This document shows, piece by piece, positions 37,461-45,600 of a stretch of 64,000 nt of DNA (position 1 is the stretch's first letter; every line of letters starts with the position of its first letter). Origin of the DNA: JAZKID01 sp963714065 (GTDB lineage Bacteria; Pseudomonadota; Alphaproteobacteria; Rhizobiales; UBA4765); contig OY970226.1 of assembly GCA_963714065.1 (NCBI GenBank), positions 1,426,001 to 1,490,000 of the forward strand, given 5' to 3'. The notes under the pieces were generated by a model. It was given only the letters and a program-made list of their open reading frames with translations, ran no database searches and was not told the origin of the DNA. The position numbers and the translations under genes were made by a program.

Positions 37461-38470
37461 AGCGTTTCCGTTACCTTCTTCAAGCCCACGGGCTTGTCGG
37501 GATCGAGGCCGCGGCGGCGCGCTTCACGCTCGATTTCGGCATAGGCGGGCACCAGCATGAGCAAGGGGTCGCAGGCCGCATGATCGTCGCCGAGCCAGGG
37601 CAGTGTGCCCGCGCCACCGCACATATGCACGGGAAGCTGCGCGCTCTGCAGATTATGGGCGAGATCGTCGATGCTTTTTGCGAGTTGGTCGTTCTGCCGC
37701 AAAATGAGCACCGGCGTCGTCTTGCCCACGGCAGCGCGCGGGCCATGCAGTAATTCGGCAGCACTATAGGCAAGCGTGGGCAGGCGCAGGGTTTCGGCCA
37801 GTTTCAGCGCGATTTCGCGAGCGGAGCCAAGGCTGTGTCCGCGCCCGCTCACGAAAGCGGCAGTGGCGTTTTGCAGGGAAGCGCCCCAGTCCGACCAGTT
37901 GAGCGCGCGCGCTTGTGCAAGCCGCTCCGGTACGCGGTTTAGGGCGGCGCGCAATACTTCGTCGCCTGCCGTCTGTGCAATCAGCAGGGCGCCTGTCAGC
38001 ATGGAATTGACCACGGTTTTGGTTGCGGCCACGGCCTGCTCCAGACCGGCATGAATATAGAGAACGCGATGCGCGGCTTTGGCGGCGGGCGACTCCGCAT
38101 CGTTGACGATGGCAAGCGTGAAGGCGCCGGCTTCGCGTGCAGCCTTCGTTGCCGCGATTAGGTCCGGGCTGCGGCCCGATTGGGAAATGACGATAAACAG
38201 CGCATCGCGCATTTTCGGCGCCGTCTCGTAGCCGGTGATGACGGAGGGCGCGCTGAAAGAAACGCCGTAACCTAGCTTGGTTTCGATCAGGTAGCGCAGA
38301 TAGGTGCCCGCATGGCCGGAGCTGCCGCGCCCGCAGATCACGACATAAGTGAAGGTGCGTTCCTTGAGATCATTGGCCAAAGCGCGGATATCGGGCATGC
38401 CGTCGCTCAACAGCCGCGCGGCGGCGCCTGGAATTTGTGCGATTTCATCGGCCATCAGCGACGACGACAT
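37457..38470 (-). CDS. SIS-domain glucosamine-6-phosphate deaminase, NagB-II type
   Basis: A 337-aa protein with two SIS domains, like the isomerase half of GlmS but without the glutaminase domain. Seen are ICGRGSSGHAGTYLRYLIE, VISQSGRSPDLIAATK, GRGHSLGSAREIALKLAET, and the C-terminal PDKPVGLKKVTETL, which aligns with the GlmS/NagB-II tail. NagB-II enzymes convert glucosamine-6-phosphate to fructose-6-phosphate and ammonia. The overlap with nagA and the ten-base gap to murQ fit exactly the middle step of muropeptide sugar recycling. AgaS-type galactosamine enzymes are the main alternative. Confidence 0.9.
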   Translation of the reverse strand: MSSSLMADEIAQIPGAAARLLSDGMPDIRALANDLKERTFTYVVICGRGSSGHAGTYLRYLIETKLGYGVSFSAPSVITGYETAPKMRDALFIVISQSGRSPDLIAATKAAREAGAFTLAIVNDAESPAAKAAHRVLYIHAGLEQAVAATKTVVNSMLTGALLIAQTAGDEVLRAALNRVPERLAQARALNWSDWGASLQNATAAFVSGRGHSLGSAREIALKLAETLRLPTLAYSAAELLHGPRAAVGKTTPVLILRQNDQLAKSIDDLAHNLQSAQLPVHMCGGAGTLPWLGDDHAACDPLLMLVPAYAEIEREARRRGLDPDKPVGLKKVTETL

Positions 38471-38480
38471 AAATGAGCTC

Positions 38481-39401
38481 CTAATCCTGTGCGTATTTCA
38501 AGGGTTGTGTATTTATCTGCGGTGCGATCTCGGCCATGGCGAAGCGTAAATTGCCGTCATGGCGTTCAAGGAGTTTTTTCGCGCCTTGCAGATCGAGGCC
38601 GCAGGCCATCAATGCCGCAAGCTTGACGTCGCCGTCCGCCGTCGTGACTGCCGCCTCCGCCGCTTCCTCGTCGCAGCCGGTGATCATCGTCACCATGTGA
38701 ATGCTGCGGCGGCGCAATTTGGCGTTGCTTGCGCGCATATGCACCATCAGCCCGCGATACACCTTGCCGAGCCGCGACATGGCGAGCGTGGAAAGGAGGT
38801 TAAGCACTACTTTCTGCGCCGTTCCGGCCTTCATGCGCGTCGAGCCCGCGATCACTTCCTCGCCGGTATCGACAAGGATGGGATGCTCAGAAGCAGCCAA
38901 AAGTTGCGACTCCGCGTTATTGGAAATGCCGATCGTGAGCGCGCCACGCTCGCGCGCCGTTTTTATAGCGGCAACGGTGAAGGGCGTTTTGCCGCTCGCA
39001 GCAATACCGATCACCACATCGTTTTCGGCCACATTAATTTCCTTCATGCGCTCAACGCCGCCTTCGCTCGAATCCTCAGCGTTTTCTATGGAATAAAGAA
39101 TGGCGCTCTCGCCGCCCGCGATTGCAAAAACAAGCTGGCTGAGCGGCCAGCTGAAAGTGGGGGGAAGCTCGGCCCCATCCTGCACGCCGATACGGCCCGA
39201 TGTGCCCGCACCCGTATAGACAAGCCGCCCGCCCTTGCGCAGGCGCGGCACCATTTGTTCGACGGCCCGGGCTATGGCGGGCAGGGCAGGGCCGACGGCG
39301 GCAACGGCCGCAAGCTGGCCCTCATAGAGCGCTTTAAGGGCTTCGTCATTCTCCCAAAGGTCGAAATCGAGATAGCGCGGGCTGATATCTTCGGTGGTCA
39401 T
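38481..39401 (-). CDS. murQ: N-acetylmuramic acid 6-phosphate etherase
   Basis: A 306-aa SIS-family etherase, normal length. The substrate-binding segment GAGTSGRIGVQDGAELPPTF is the MurQ signature (usually AGTSGRLGVLDAAECPPTF), followed by IAGGESAI, GIAASGKTPF and AGSTRMKAGTAQK. It splits the lactyl ether of MurNAc-6-phosphate, giving GlcNAc-6-phosphate and D-lactate. It is the first gene of a three-gene operon with the SIS deaminase and nagA. The kinase needed to make its substrate is probably the BadF-type protein encoded divergently at 40379. Confidence 0.96.
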   Translation of the reverse strand: MTTEDISPRYLDFDLWENDEALKALYEGQLAAVAAVGPALPAIARAVEQMVPRLRKGGRLVYTGAGTSGRIGVQDGAELPPTFSWPLSQLVFAIAGGESAILYSIENAEDSSEGGVERMKEINVAENDVVIGIAASGKTPFTVAAIKTARERGALTIGISNNAESQLLAASEHPILVDTGEEVIAGSTRMKAGTAQKVVLNLLSTLAMSRLGKVYRGLMVHMRASNAKLRRRSIHMVTMITGCDEEAAEAAVTTADGDVKLAALMACGLDLQGAKKLLERHDGNLRFAMAEIAPQINTQPLKYAQD

Positions 39402-39564
39402 GCAGGGCCTTTAAAGAACACGACGTATTGAATGGCAAGTGGTGGGATAATTATCAAATCTGCTTCTATTGAAACCGCTTGAGATTTTGATGCTTACAGT
39501 ATAAAGCTTTCAGCCGGAAGTCTTTTTAAGAAATACTATTAGAATATTTTTGAAAGTTCAGATT

Positions 39565-40299
39565 ATGGCCCAGAAAATTTTCAATTTGCCTGCCGCTTAT
39601 CTAGCGCCAACTAATATATTGGCGGACGCATTCCTGTACGATTTGCAAAATCAGGAAAAGATTATCGGCATCGAAGACTATTTCAAAAAGAACTTTGGCG
39701 GCCGGATAATAAACTATCCCGGCGGCATGCTCGATATTCCCCGCACGCTTGATGCCTTTCGTAATAAATATGCAGCCGAAGTCTTGGACTATGCGAAAGC
39801 GAAGTTGCGACATTACAGGGCCGAAATAAAACTTAACGCCATCGAGAACGCGCATCGTGCCGCGCAGGAAAAATCCCAAGAAACACTTTCCTGGGGCGAA
39901 GATTTCCGGCAGGCGCTTGCCGAAGAAAGGGCCGCGTTTCAAGAGTTTGGTATGATTAGCGCTGAGTTAAGTAGCAAGATCAATAATTTTTTTAAGAACA
40001 TTGTTCGAGGGAAAGAGACTGTCGGCTGGTTGACCTCTCTGCAAATCAGCAACTGGGCGGCAGCCTATAGTTATGAAAATCCGGTGACCGAGGAAAATTT
40101 AGTGGTTCGTGTAGACGATTATCTAGAGCTTCTCGGCAAGCTTGCCCTTGTCAGCCATGACGCAACGCTTGATCTTTGGGATGATCTGGATCCAAGACCC
40201 ACCCCGGACTCTGCTTTGCAAGCCGAGCTTTTTAAAGCCGCTGAACCCATTACCAAAGAGCTTAAAAAGTGGCTTCAAAGCGAGAAAAATCGGAAATAA
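39565..40299 (+). CDS. Hypothetical protein (244 aa)
   Basis: A soluble protein of 244 aa that I cannot assign. It is rich in charged residues. A helical central region (about 65-150) contains RNKYAAEVLDYAKAKLRHY, and the last 50 residues include LDLWDDLDPRPTPDSALQ. No signal peptide or membrane segment is seen. It has no strong ribosome site: the ATG at 39565 is chosen, with a TTG at 39550 in frame. It lies between the divergent murQ operon and the BadF-type kinase gene, and a hairpin follows directly after its stop. Confidence 0.65.
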   Translation: MAQKIFNLPAAYLAPTNILADAFLYDLQNQEKIIGIEDYFKKNFGGRIINYPGGMLDIPRTLDAFRNKYAAEVLDYAKAKLRHYRAEIKLNAIENAHRAAQEKSQETLSWGEDFRQALAEERAAFQEFGMISAELSSKINNFFKNIVRGKETVGWLTSLQISNWAAAYSYENPVTEENLVVRVDDYLELLGKLALVSHDATLDLWDDLDPRPTPDSALQAELFKAAEPITKELKKWLQSEKNRK

Positions 40300-40300
40300 A

Positions 40301-40328
40301 GCATCGCTTGTCAGCGATGTAATCTTTT
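40301..40328 (+). terminator. Probable Rho-independent terminator
   Basis: CATCGCT and AGCGATG (40302-40308 and 40313-40319) form a 7-bp stem with a TGTC loop, followed by TAATCTTTT. It begins just after the stop of the 244-aa hypothetical gene and would separate it from the kinase gene. The U-tract is imperfect. Confidence 0.55.
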
Positions 40329-40378
40329 GGGGTCTCATACCCCTCGACGCGGCTTCAATCTGCTTATAAATAAAGCCA

Positions 40379-41284
40379 ATGGCTGAAACGTTTTACATGG
40401 GAGTCGATGGCGGCGGCACGTCCTGCCGCGCGCGGCTTGCGACGTCGGACGGGCGCGTGATCGGCAATGGCCTCTCCGGTCCCGGCACGACAAGGCTCGG
40501 TGCGCATAACGCGCTGTTGTCCGTCATGGCCGCCTGCGAAGGAGCGCTGGCCGAGGCGGGCTTAAGCAAAGACGATTTGAAAAAGATCCATGCCGGCATC
40601 GGCCTTGCCGGTATCGGGCGCAAGGGCGTGCGTTCCTATCTCGAGGCATGGCCGCATCCTTTCGCCAGCGTCATTTTCGAGGGCGACGCCTATATCGCCT
40701 GTCTTGGTGCGCATAACGGCGCGGACGGCGGCGTCGTCGTCACCGGCACGGGCAGCATCGGCCTTGCCATTGTGAAGGGCGAGGTTTTTCGTTTCGGCGG
40801 CTACGGGTTCCCGCTGTCGGACGAGGCAAGCGGCGCCGAACTTGGCCTCAACGCCATTCGCTTTGCCCTGCGCGCCGCCGACGGACGGGTCGAAAAAACC
40901 CCGCTTCTGGCGGAGATCCTCAGGCGGTTTTCCGACAATCCCTTCAATGCCGTCGACTGGATGGATGTAGCAAGCGCCACAGATTATGGGGCTTTCGCGC
41001 CTCTCGTGATCGAGCATGCGGCCCGCGACGACCTGATCGCCGTGCAGCTGATGCGCGATGCGGCGGCGCAGGCCGAAATCTTCATTCGCATCCTGCACGA
41101 GAAAGGCGCGCCGCGCCTGTCCATGGTCGGCGGTATCGCAAAGGCGCTCGAGCCCTGGCTGCTCGCGGAAATGCGCGCACTCCTGTCGCCGCCGCTCGAC
41201 CAGCCGGTCGCAGGCGCGATCATGCTGGCGCAAATCAGCGAGAAGCAGGCCCAAAAAGGCGCGGCCTTGAAAAGGCTTAAGTAA
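40379..41284 (+). CDS. BadF-family N-acetylglucosamine / N-acetylmuramate kinase
   Basis: A 301-aa kinase of the BadF/BadG/BcrA/BcrD ATPase family, which includes eukaryotic-type GlcNAc kinase and clostridial MurK. It starts MGVDGGGTSCRARLA, the phosphate-1 motif, and has VVVTGTGSIGLAI and SMVGGIAKALEPWLL as the phosphate-2 and adenosine motifs. MurK-type enzymes phosphorylate both MurNAc and GlcNAc at O6. Its position divergent from murQ/nagA supports a role in making MurNAc-6-phosphate and GlcNAc-6-phosphate for that operon. Which of the two sugars is preferred cannot be read from sequence. Confidence 0.88.
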   Translation: MAETFYMGVDGGGTSCRARLATSDGRVIGNGLSGPGTTRLGAHNALLSVMAACEGALAEAGLSKDDLKKIHAGIGLAGIGRKGVRSYLEAWPHPFASVIFEGDAYIACLGAHNGADGGVVVTGTGSIGLAIVKGEVFRFGGYGFPLSDEASGAELGLNAIRFALRAADGRVEKTPLLAEILRRFSDNPFNAVDWMDVASATDYGAFAPLVIEHAARDDLIAVQLMRDAAAQAEIFIRILHEKGAPRLSMVGGIAKALEPWLLAEMRALLSPPLDQPVAGAIMLAQISEKQAQKGAALKRLK

Positions 41285-41342
41285 ATCCTTGCATTTCGGC
41301 GGACAGCACCTAAACATATTTCAGACAAAACGGAGCGCCATC

Positions 41343-41903
41343 ATGGCACAGGCACAAGATACGGCTTTACTGGCGGGCTGGGCGCAAAAGGCGCCGCTCA
41401 TCCGCAATGCGGCGCTGATCCTTTTCGGCTCGCTCCTGCTTGCCGCAAGCGCGCGCATCGAAGTGCCGATGGTGCCGGTGCCGATGACCATGCAGACCCT
41501 GGCGCTGCTGCTGATCGGCGCGTTTTATGGAACAAATCTCGCTTTCGCGACCGTGTGTACCTATCTGTTCGAAGGCGCGCTCGGCCTTCCCGTCTTTTCC
41601 GGCGGTGCGGGCGGGGCCTTGCATCTGATCGGCCCGACGGGCGGCTATCTTGCGGCGTTTCCCTTTGCCGCAGCTTTTGTCGGCTGGTCTATTGAGCGCG
41701 GCTTTGCGCAAAACATCCAGGCTTTGTTCGGCATCATGATCGTCAGCCACGCCATCGTCTTTCTTGGCGGCGTTCTCTGGCTTGCGACTTTTGTCGGGCT
41801 GAACGGGGCAATCGCAGGCGGGCTGACGCCATTTCTCCTCGGCTCCGTCGTTAAGTCCGTTCTGGCCGTGGCCATCGTGCAGCTGAGCCTGAAGCGGAAA
41901 TAA
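41343..41903 (+). CDS. bioY: Biotin transporter BioY (ECF S-component)
   Basis: A 186-aa membrane protein with about six hydrophobic segments. The BioY signature VPMVPVPMTMQTLALLLIGA and the loop GGAGGALHLIGPTGGYLAAF are both clear. BioY is the substrate-binding S-component of the energy-coupling-factor biotin transporter. The partners BioM and BioN are not in this window, so it may use partners encoded elsewhere or work alone, as reported for some BioY proteins. The ATG at 41343 follows GGAG. DUF1284 follows ten bases later on the same strand. Confidence 0.94.
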   Translation: MAQAQDTALLAGWAQKAPLIRNAALILFGSLLLAASARIEVPMVPVPMTMQTLALLLIGAFYGTNLAFATVCTYLFEGALGLPVFSGGAGGALHLIGPTGGYLAAFPFAAAFVGWSIERGFAQNIQALFGIMIVSHAIVFLGGVLWLATFVGLNGAIAGGLTPFLLGSVVKSVLAVAIVQLSLKRK

Positions 41904-41912
41904 ACCGGCCGC

Positions 41913-42347
41913 ATGACGATCCGCCTGCGCAGCCATCATCTTCTATGCATGCTGACCTATCGCGGCGAGGGTTATAGCGAAGCCTTCATCGCCAATTTCG
42001 ATGCGATCGTGGCGCGCATAGCGCAAGGCGAAACCATCGAGCTTGTCGACGGCCCGGATGATATCTGTGCCTGCCTGCTTGCCGAAAAAAGCGATGCGCA
42101 TTGCCTTGAGCAAAGCGTTTCATTGCGCGATGCGCAGGCATTGGCGCAAATTGAAAAAGAGGGTCTTGGGTTCCCGTGCGGCAAATCTTTCACACTGACG
42201 GTCACACAACTTGCGAAACTGCGCGAAGCCTTTGCGCAAAACCGCATCCGCACTGCCTGTGCGGGATGCGAGTGGCACGGGCTATGCACCGAGATTGCCG
42301 AGAACAGATTTGAAAATGTGCGCTTAAAATCGACATGCGGCCTGTAG
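41913..42347 (+). CDS. DUF1284 family protein
   Basis: A 144-aa soluble protein with the DUF1284 start RLRSHHLLCMLTYRGEGYS. Cysteines at CACL, HCLEQ, FPCGKS and TACAGCEWHGLC suggest bound metal or an iron-sulfur cluster; that is inference. It follows bioY closely and is probably co-transcribed. Its TAG stop codon lies within the first arm of a dispersed inverted repeat, so the insertion of that element may have set the 3' end of the gene. Confidence 0.9.
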   Translation: MTIRLRSHHLLCMLTYRGEGYSEAFIANFDAIVARIAQGETIELVDGPDDICACLLAEKSDAHCLEQSVSLRDAQALAQIEKEGLGFPCGKSFTLTVTQLAKLREAFAQNRIRTACAGCEWHGLCTEIAENRFENVRLKSTCGL

Positions 42348-42425
42348 GATGGGTTGAACGAAGTGAAACCCATCGCGATGTTTCGTTTTAATGATGGGTT
42401 TCGCTGATGCTCAACCCATCCTACG
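42344..42425. repeat. Dispersed inverted repeat, GTAGGATGGGTTGA family
   Basis: The arms GTAGGATGGGTTGA and TCAACCCATCCTAC flank an inner pair, GTGAAACCCATC and GATGGGTTTCGC, making a roughly 80-base near-palindrome. Repeats of this sequence family are widespread between genes in many bacteria. It overlaps the DUF1284 stop codon and ends eight bases before the convergent VOC gene. It could act as a bidirectional terminator although no T-tract follows. Confidence 0.85.
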
Positions 42426-42432
42426 ATTTTGA

Positions 42433-42801
42433 TTATTCCGGAGGCTGCCAGAGCTCGATGCGGTTTCCTTCGGGATCGACGATCCAGGCGAAACGGCCGT
42501 AGTCGGAATCTTCTCGCTTTTCAATAATCGCGACACCTTCATTTTCGAGTTGCGACAGCATGGCGTCGAGATCGCGCACGCGATAGTTGATCATCGCGGC
42601 CTGCGTCTTGTCGCCGAAATAGTCCGTGTCGTGCGCGAACAGCGACCACACGGTCATGCCTTTAGGCGCATTCCAAGGAAAGCTGTGACCGTGCGGCCAT
42701 TCTTCCGTAACTCCTAAGTGCTTCTCGTACCAGCGCATCAGGCCTGCCGGATCTTTGGCGCGCAGGAAAACCCCGTCGATGCCTTCCACTTTTTGTCTCA
42801 T
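42433..42801 (-). CDS. VOC (glyoxalase/bleomycin resistance) family protein
   Basis: A 122-aa single VOC-fold protein. Landmarks: DGVFLRAKDPAGLMRWYEKH at the start and DPEGNRIELWQPPE at the end, giving the usual His/Glu-type metal face, although the first-strand metal residue is not a His here. Such proteins form dimers and act as lyases, dioxygenases or antibiotic-binding proteins; the substrate is unknown. It is divergent from the thiolase gene 51 bases away. A good ribosome site (AAAGGACAG) precedes the start. Confidence 0.88.
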   Translation of the reverse strand: MRQKVEGIDGVFLRAKDPAGLMRWYEKHLGVTEEWPHGHSFPWNAPKGMTVWSLFAHDTDYFGDKTQAAMINYRVRDLDAMLSQLENEGVAIIEKREDSDYGRFAWIVDPEGNRIELWQPPE

Positions 42802-42852
42802 TTTATCTGTCCTTTCATGAAATCATGATAAAGCCTTTACAGGGGAAGCGCC

Positions 42853-44022
42853 ATGACCGCCTGCATCGTGGGTTTAGCACATACGCCTTTCGGCAAGCTC
42901 GAGAACGAAACCGTCGAGAGCCTGATCGTCAAGGTTACGAATGCGGCCCTGCTCGATGCCGGCATCGAGGCTGCCGATGTCGACGAGATTGTGCTCGGCC
43001 ATTTCAACGCCGGTTTCAGTCCGCAGGATTTTACGGCAGCGCTCGTGCTGCAGGCCGATCCCGCTTTTCGCTTCAAGCCGGCCACGCGCGTCGAGAATGC
43101 CTGCGCCACCGGCTCTGCCGCCGTACATACGGGGCTCAAAAGTATCCGGGCGCGCGACAGCCGCATTGTTCTTGTCGTCGGCGTCGAGCAGATGACGAAA
43201 TGCTCGAACGCCGAAATCGGCGCGAACCTGCTTAAGGCCTCCTATCTGCCCGAGGACGGCGCAACGTCCGCAGGTTTTGCAGGATTATTCGGCAAGATCG
43301 CGGGATTATATTTCCAGGCTTATGGCGATCAGTCGGATGCGCTTGCCGCGATTGCCGCAAAAAACCATGCGAACGGCGTTCACAATCCCTATGCGCAGAT
43401 GCGCAAGGATCTGGGCTTCGATTTCTGCCGTGCCGAATCCGAAAAAAACCCCTTCGTCGCGGGACCCTTGAAGCGCACCGACTGCTCGCTTGTTTCCGAT
43501 GGCGCGGCCGCGATCGTGCTGACCGATATGGAAACGGCACTGCGCCTCGGCAAGGCGACGGTTGCCTTTCGCGGGCTTGCGCATGCGCAGGATTACCTGC
43601 CCATGTCGAAGCGCGACATCATTTCTTTCGAAGGATGCTCTATGGCATGGTCGCGCGCGCTGAAGGCCGCGGGTCTCTCGCTCGACGATCTCGATCTGGT
43701 CGAGACGCATGACTGTTTCACCGTTGCCGAGCTGATCGAATATGAGGCGATGGGGCTGACGCCGAAAGGGCAGGGCGCGCGCGCCGTTCTCGAGGGCTGG
43801 ACCTTGAAAACCGGGCGCCTGCCCGTCAATCCGTCGGGAGGCCTGAAAGCCAAGGGCCATCCCATCGGCGCAACCGGCGTCTCCATGCATGCTCTCTGCG
43901 CCATGCAGTTGCGCGGCGAAGCAGGCGGTTTTCAGGTGGAGGATGCGCAGATCGCCGGCCTTTTCAATATGGGGGGTGCTGCGGTCGCCAATTATGTTTC
44001 GATTTTGGAGCGGCTAAGATAG
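42853..44022 (+). CDS. Thiolase family protein (SCP2-thiolase / acetyl-CoA acetyltransferase-like)
   Basis: A 389-aa thiolase. The nucleophilic Cys is in RVENACATGSAAVHTG; the second site has ETHDCFTVAELI, a mark of the SCP2-type subgroup; and the C-terminal NPSGGLKAKGHPIGATG holds the catalytic His. The usual second catalytic Cys near the C-terminus (CxG) is replaced by NMGGAAVAN. These enzymes cleave or condense acyl-CoA thioesters. No other beta-oxidation genes are adjacent. GGGGAAG precedes the ATG with good spacing. Confidence 0.88.
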   Translation: MTACIVGLAHTPFGKLENETVESLIVKVTNAALLDAGIEAADVDEIVLGHFNAGFSPQDFTAALVLQADPAFRFKPATRVENACATGSAAVHTGLKSIRARDSRIVLVVGVEQMTKCSNAEIGANLLKASYLPEDGATSAGFAGLFGKIAGLYFQAYGDQSDALAAIAAKNHANGVHNPYAQMRKDLGFDFCRAESEKNPFVAGPLKRTDCSLVSDGAAAIVLTDMETALRLGKATVAFRGLAHAQDYLPMSKRDIISFEGCSMAWSRALKAAGLSLDDLDLVETHDCFTVAELIEYEAMGLTPKGQGARAVLEGWTLKTGRLPVNPSGGLKAKGHPIGATGVSMHALCAMQLRGEAGGFQVEDAQIAGLFNMGGAAVANYVSILERLR

Positions 44023-44072
44023 CACTTGATCCCGAAAAGCCCCTCGTATTTGTCGGAAAAGATTATGCGCAA

Positions 44073-44840
44073 TTATAATGCACTCTCATGCCATTTTCGC
44101 AGCAAAAGCCAGGCTAGCGCCGAGATCAACAAGTAAAGAATAAAGCCCGTCAGCGCGATGAGCGCCAGGGCTGCGAATACGCGCGGCATGTTGAGGCGAT
44201 AGCTTGCCTCCATAAGCATGAATGCAAGCCCGGCACCATGGCCGAGCGAGCCCGACACGAATTCGGCGACGATGGCGCCGATCAGGGCAAGTCCGCTTGC
44301 AATCTTTAGGCCGGCCAGAAAATTCGGCTGTGCAAACGGCAGTTGCAGCAGGAACAAGGTTCGAAAGCGGCCTGCGCCATAGAGCCTGAACAGATCGCGC
44401 AGATTGCGGTCGGTGGAGTTGAGGCCGAAGACCGTGTTCGAGAGAATGGGGAAAAACGCCACCATCCACGCAATCAGCAGCATCGCGCTTGCCGTGTCCG
44501 GCATATAGATCAGGATCAGCGGCGCGATGGCGACGATCGGCGTGACCTGCAGGAAAATCGCAAAAGGCATGAAGCTGCGCTCCACCCATTTCATGCTGGC
44601 AAAAAGAATGGCGATGCCGACGCCGAGCAATGCCGCAAGCAAAAGCGCCGAGAGTGTAATGCCGAGCGTCACGATCAGGGCGGGCGCAAGCTGCGGCCAG
44701 TCGTTCACCAGAGTTTGCGCAATCAGGCTGGGCGCGGGCAGGATGTAGGGCGGGATCTCGTTGGCACGGACAAGGATTTCCCAGCCGCCAAGAGCAAGGG
44801 CGAAAACGAATGGCGGAATGAAAACGGATTGCAGCTTCAT
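44073..44840 (-). CDS. ABC transporter permease, NitT/TauT type
   Basis: A 255-aa permease of the SsuC/TauC/ThiX type with about six membrane segments. The cytoplasmic EAA loop is seen in LFLLQLPFAQPNFLAGLKIA, and the C-terminus has LNMPRVFAALALIALTGFI. The ATG at 44840 overlaps the stop of the ATPase gene (ATGA), showing translational coupling. It is the third gene of a binding protein, ATPase, permease operon. Substrates of the family include sulfonates, nitrate and the thiamine pyrimidine precursor; the sequence alone does not choose. Confidence 0.92.
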   Translation of the reverse strand: MKLQSVFIPPFVFALALGGWEILVRANEIPPYILPAPSLIAQTLVNDWPQLAPALIVTLGITLSALLLAALLGVGIAILFASMKWVERSFMPFAIFLQVTPIVAIAPLILIYMPDTASAMLLIAWMVAFFPILSNTVFGLNSTDRNLRDLFRLYGAGRFRTLFLLQLPFAQPNFLAGLKIASGLALIGAIVAEFVSGSLGHGAGLAFMLMEASYRLNMPRVFAALALIALTGFILYLLISALAWLLLRKWHESAL

Positions 44841-45595
44841 GCGGCCGTACTTTCGAATTTCTGCGAAACCTGGCTGCATATCGCGTTGTATTCGGCGCAG
44901 GTGCGAAGCTTCTGGCCGGTATTCTTGAAAACGGGTACGTCGACAAGATGACCGATGCACCCGGGGTGCGGCGTCATGATGCCGATGCGCTGCGACAGGT
45001 AAACGCTTTCGAATACGCTATGCGTCACGAAAACGATCGTCGTTTTGCTAAGCCGCCACAATTCCAGCAGATCGTCGTTAAGCCGGAAGCGCGAAATCTC
45101 GTCGAGCGCCGCGAAAGGCTCGTCCATAAGAAGAAGCTGCGGCGAGGTGACGAGCGCGCGCGCAATCGATACCCGCATTTTCATACCGGCCGATAAGTCG
45201 CGCGGCATAGCGCCGGTAAAATCGCCAAGTCCGACGCGCTCGAGCATGGCATCGATTTTTTCTTTCACCTCGTCGCGCGGGATATGACGCAGGCGAAAAG
45301 GCAGATAGACATTGTCGAATATATTGGCCCATGGCAGCAAGGTCGGTTCCTGAAAGACATAGCTGATCTCGTGCCGGGCCGAAGCTGTGCCGCTCCAGGC
45401 GATGGAGCCATGCGTTGGCTGATCCAGGCCGGCAATCAGCCGTAGCAGGGTCGACTTGCCGCAGCCCGAGGGCCCGAGCAGCGAGAAGAATTCGCCCCGC
45501 CGCAAGGAAAAATTCGTATTCTCGAGCGCCGTGATGCCGGAAGGATAGGTTTTCGAGAGATCCTTGATCTCAAGCAGAGGCGCGTTTTTGCTCAT
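44837..45595 (-). CDS. ABC transporter ATP-binding protein, NitT/TauT type
   Basis: A 252-aa importer ATPase. Walker A is GPSGCGKST near residue 38, the Q-loop is YVFQEPTLLPW, the signature is DLSAGMKMR (a variant of LSGGQ), and Walker B is LLLMDEPFAALD. It energises the permease encoded immediately after it. It starts only five bases after the stop of the binding-protein gene. The last 35 residues include a short extension (HPGCIGHLVDVPVF) of the kind found in TauB/SsuB relatives. Confidence 0.93.
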   Translation of the reverse strand: MSKNAPLLEIKDLSKTYPSGITALENTNFSLRRGEFFSLLGPSGCGKSTLLRLIAGLDQPTHGSIAWSGTASARHEISYVFQEPTLLPWANIFDNVYLPFRLRHIPRDEVKEKIDAMLERVGLGDFTGAMPRDLSAGMKMRVSIARALVTSPQLLLMDEPFAALDEISRFRLNDDLLELWRLSKTTIVFVTHSVFESVYLSQRIGIMTPHPGCIGHLVDVPVFKNTGQKLRTCAEYNAICSQVSQKFESTAA

Positions 45596-45600
45596 GGTCT

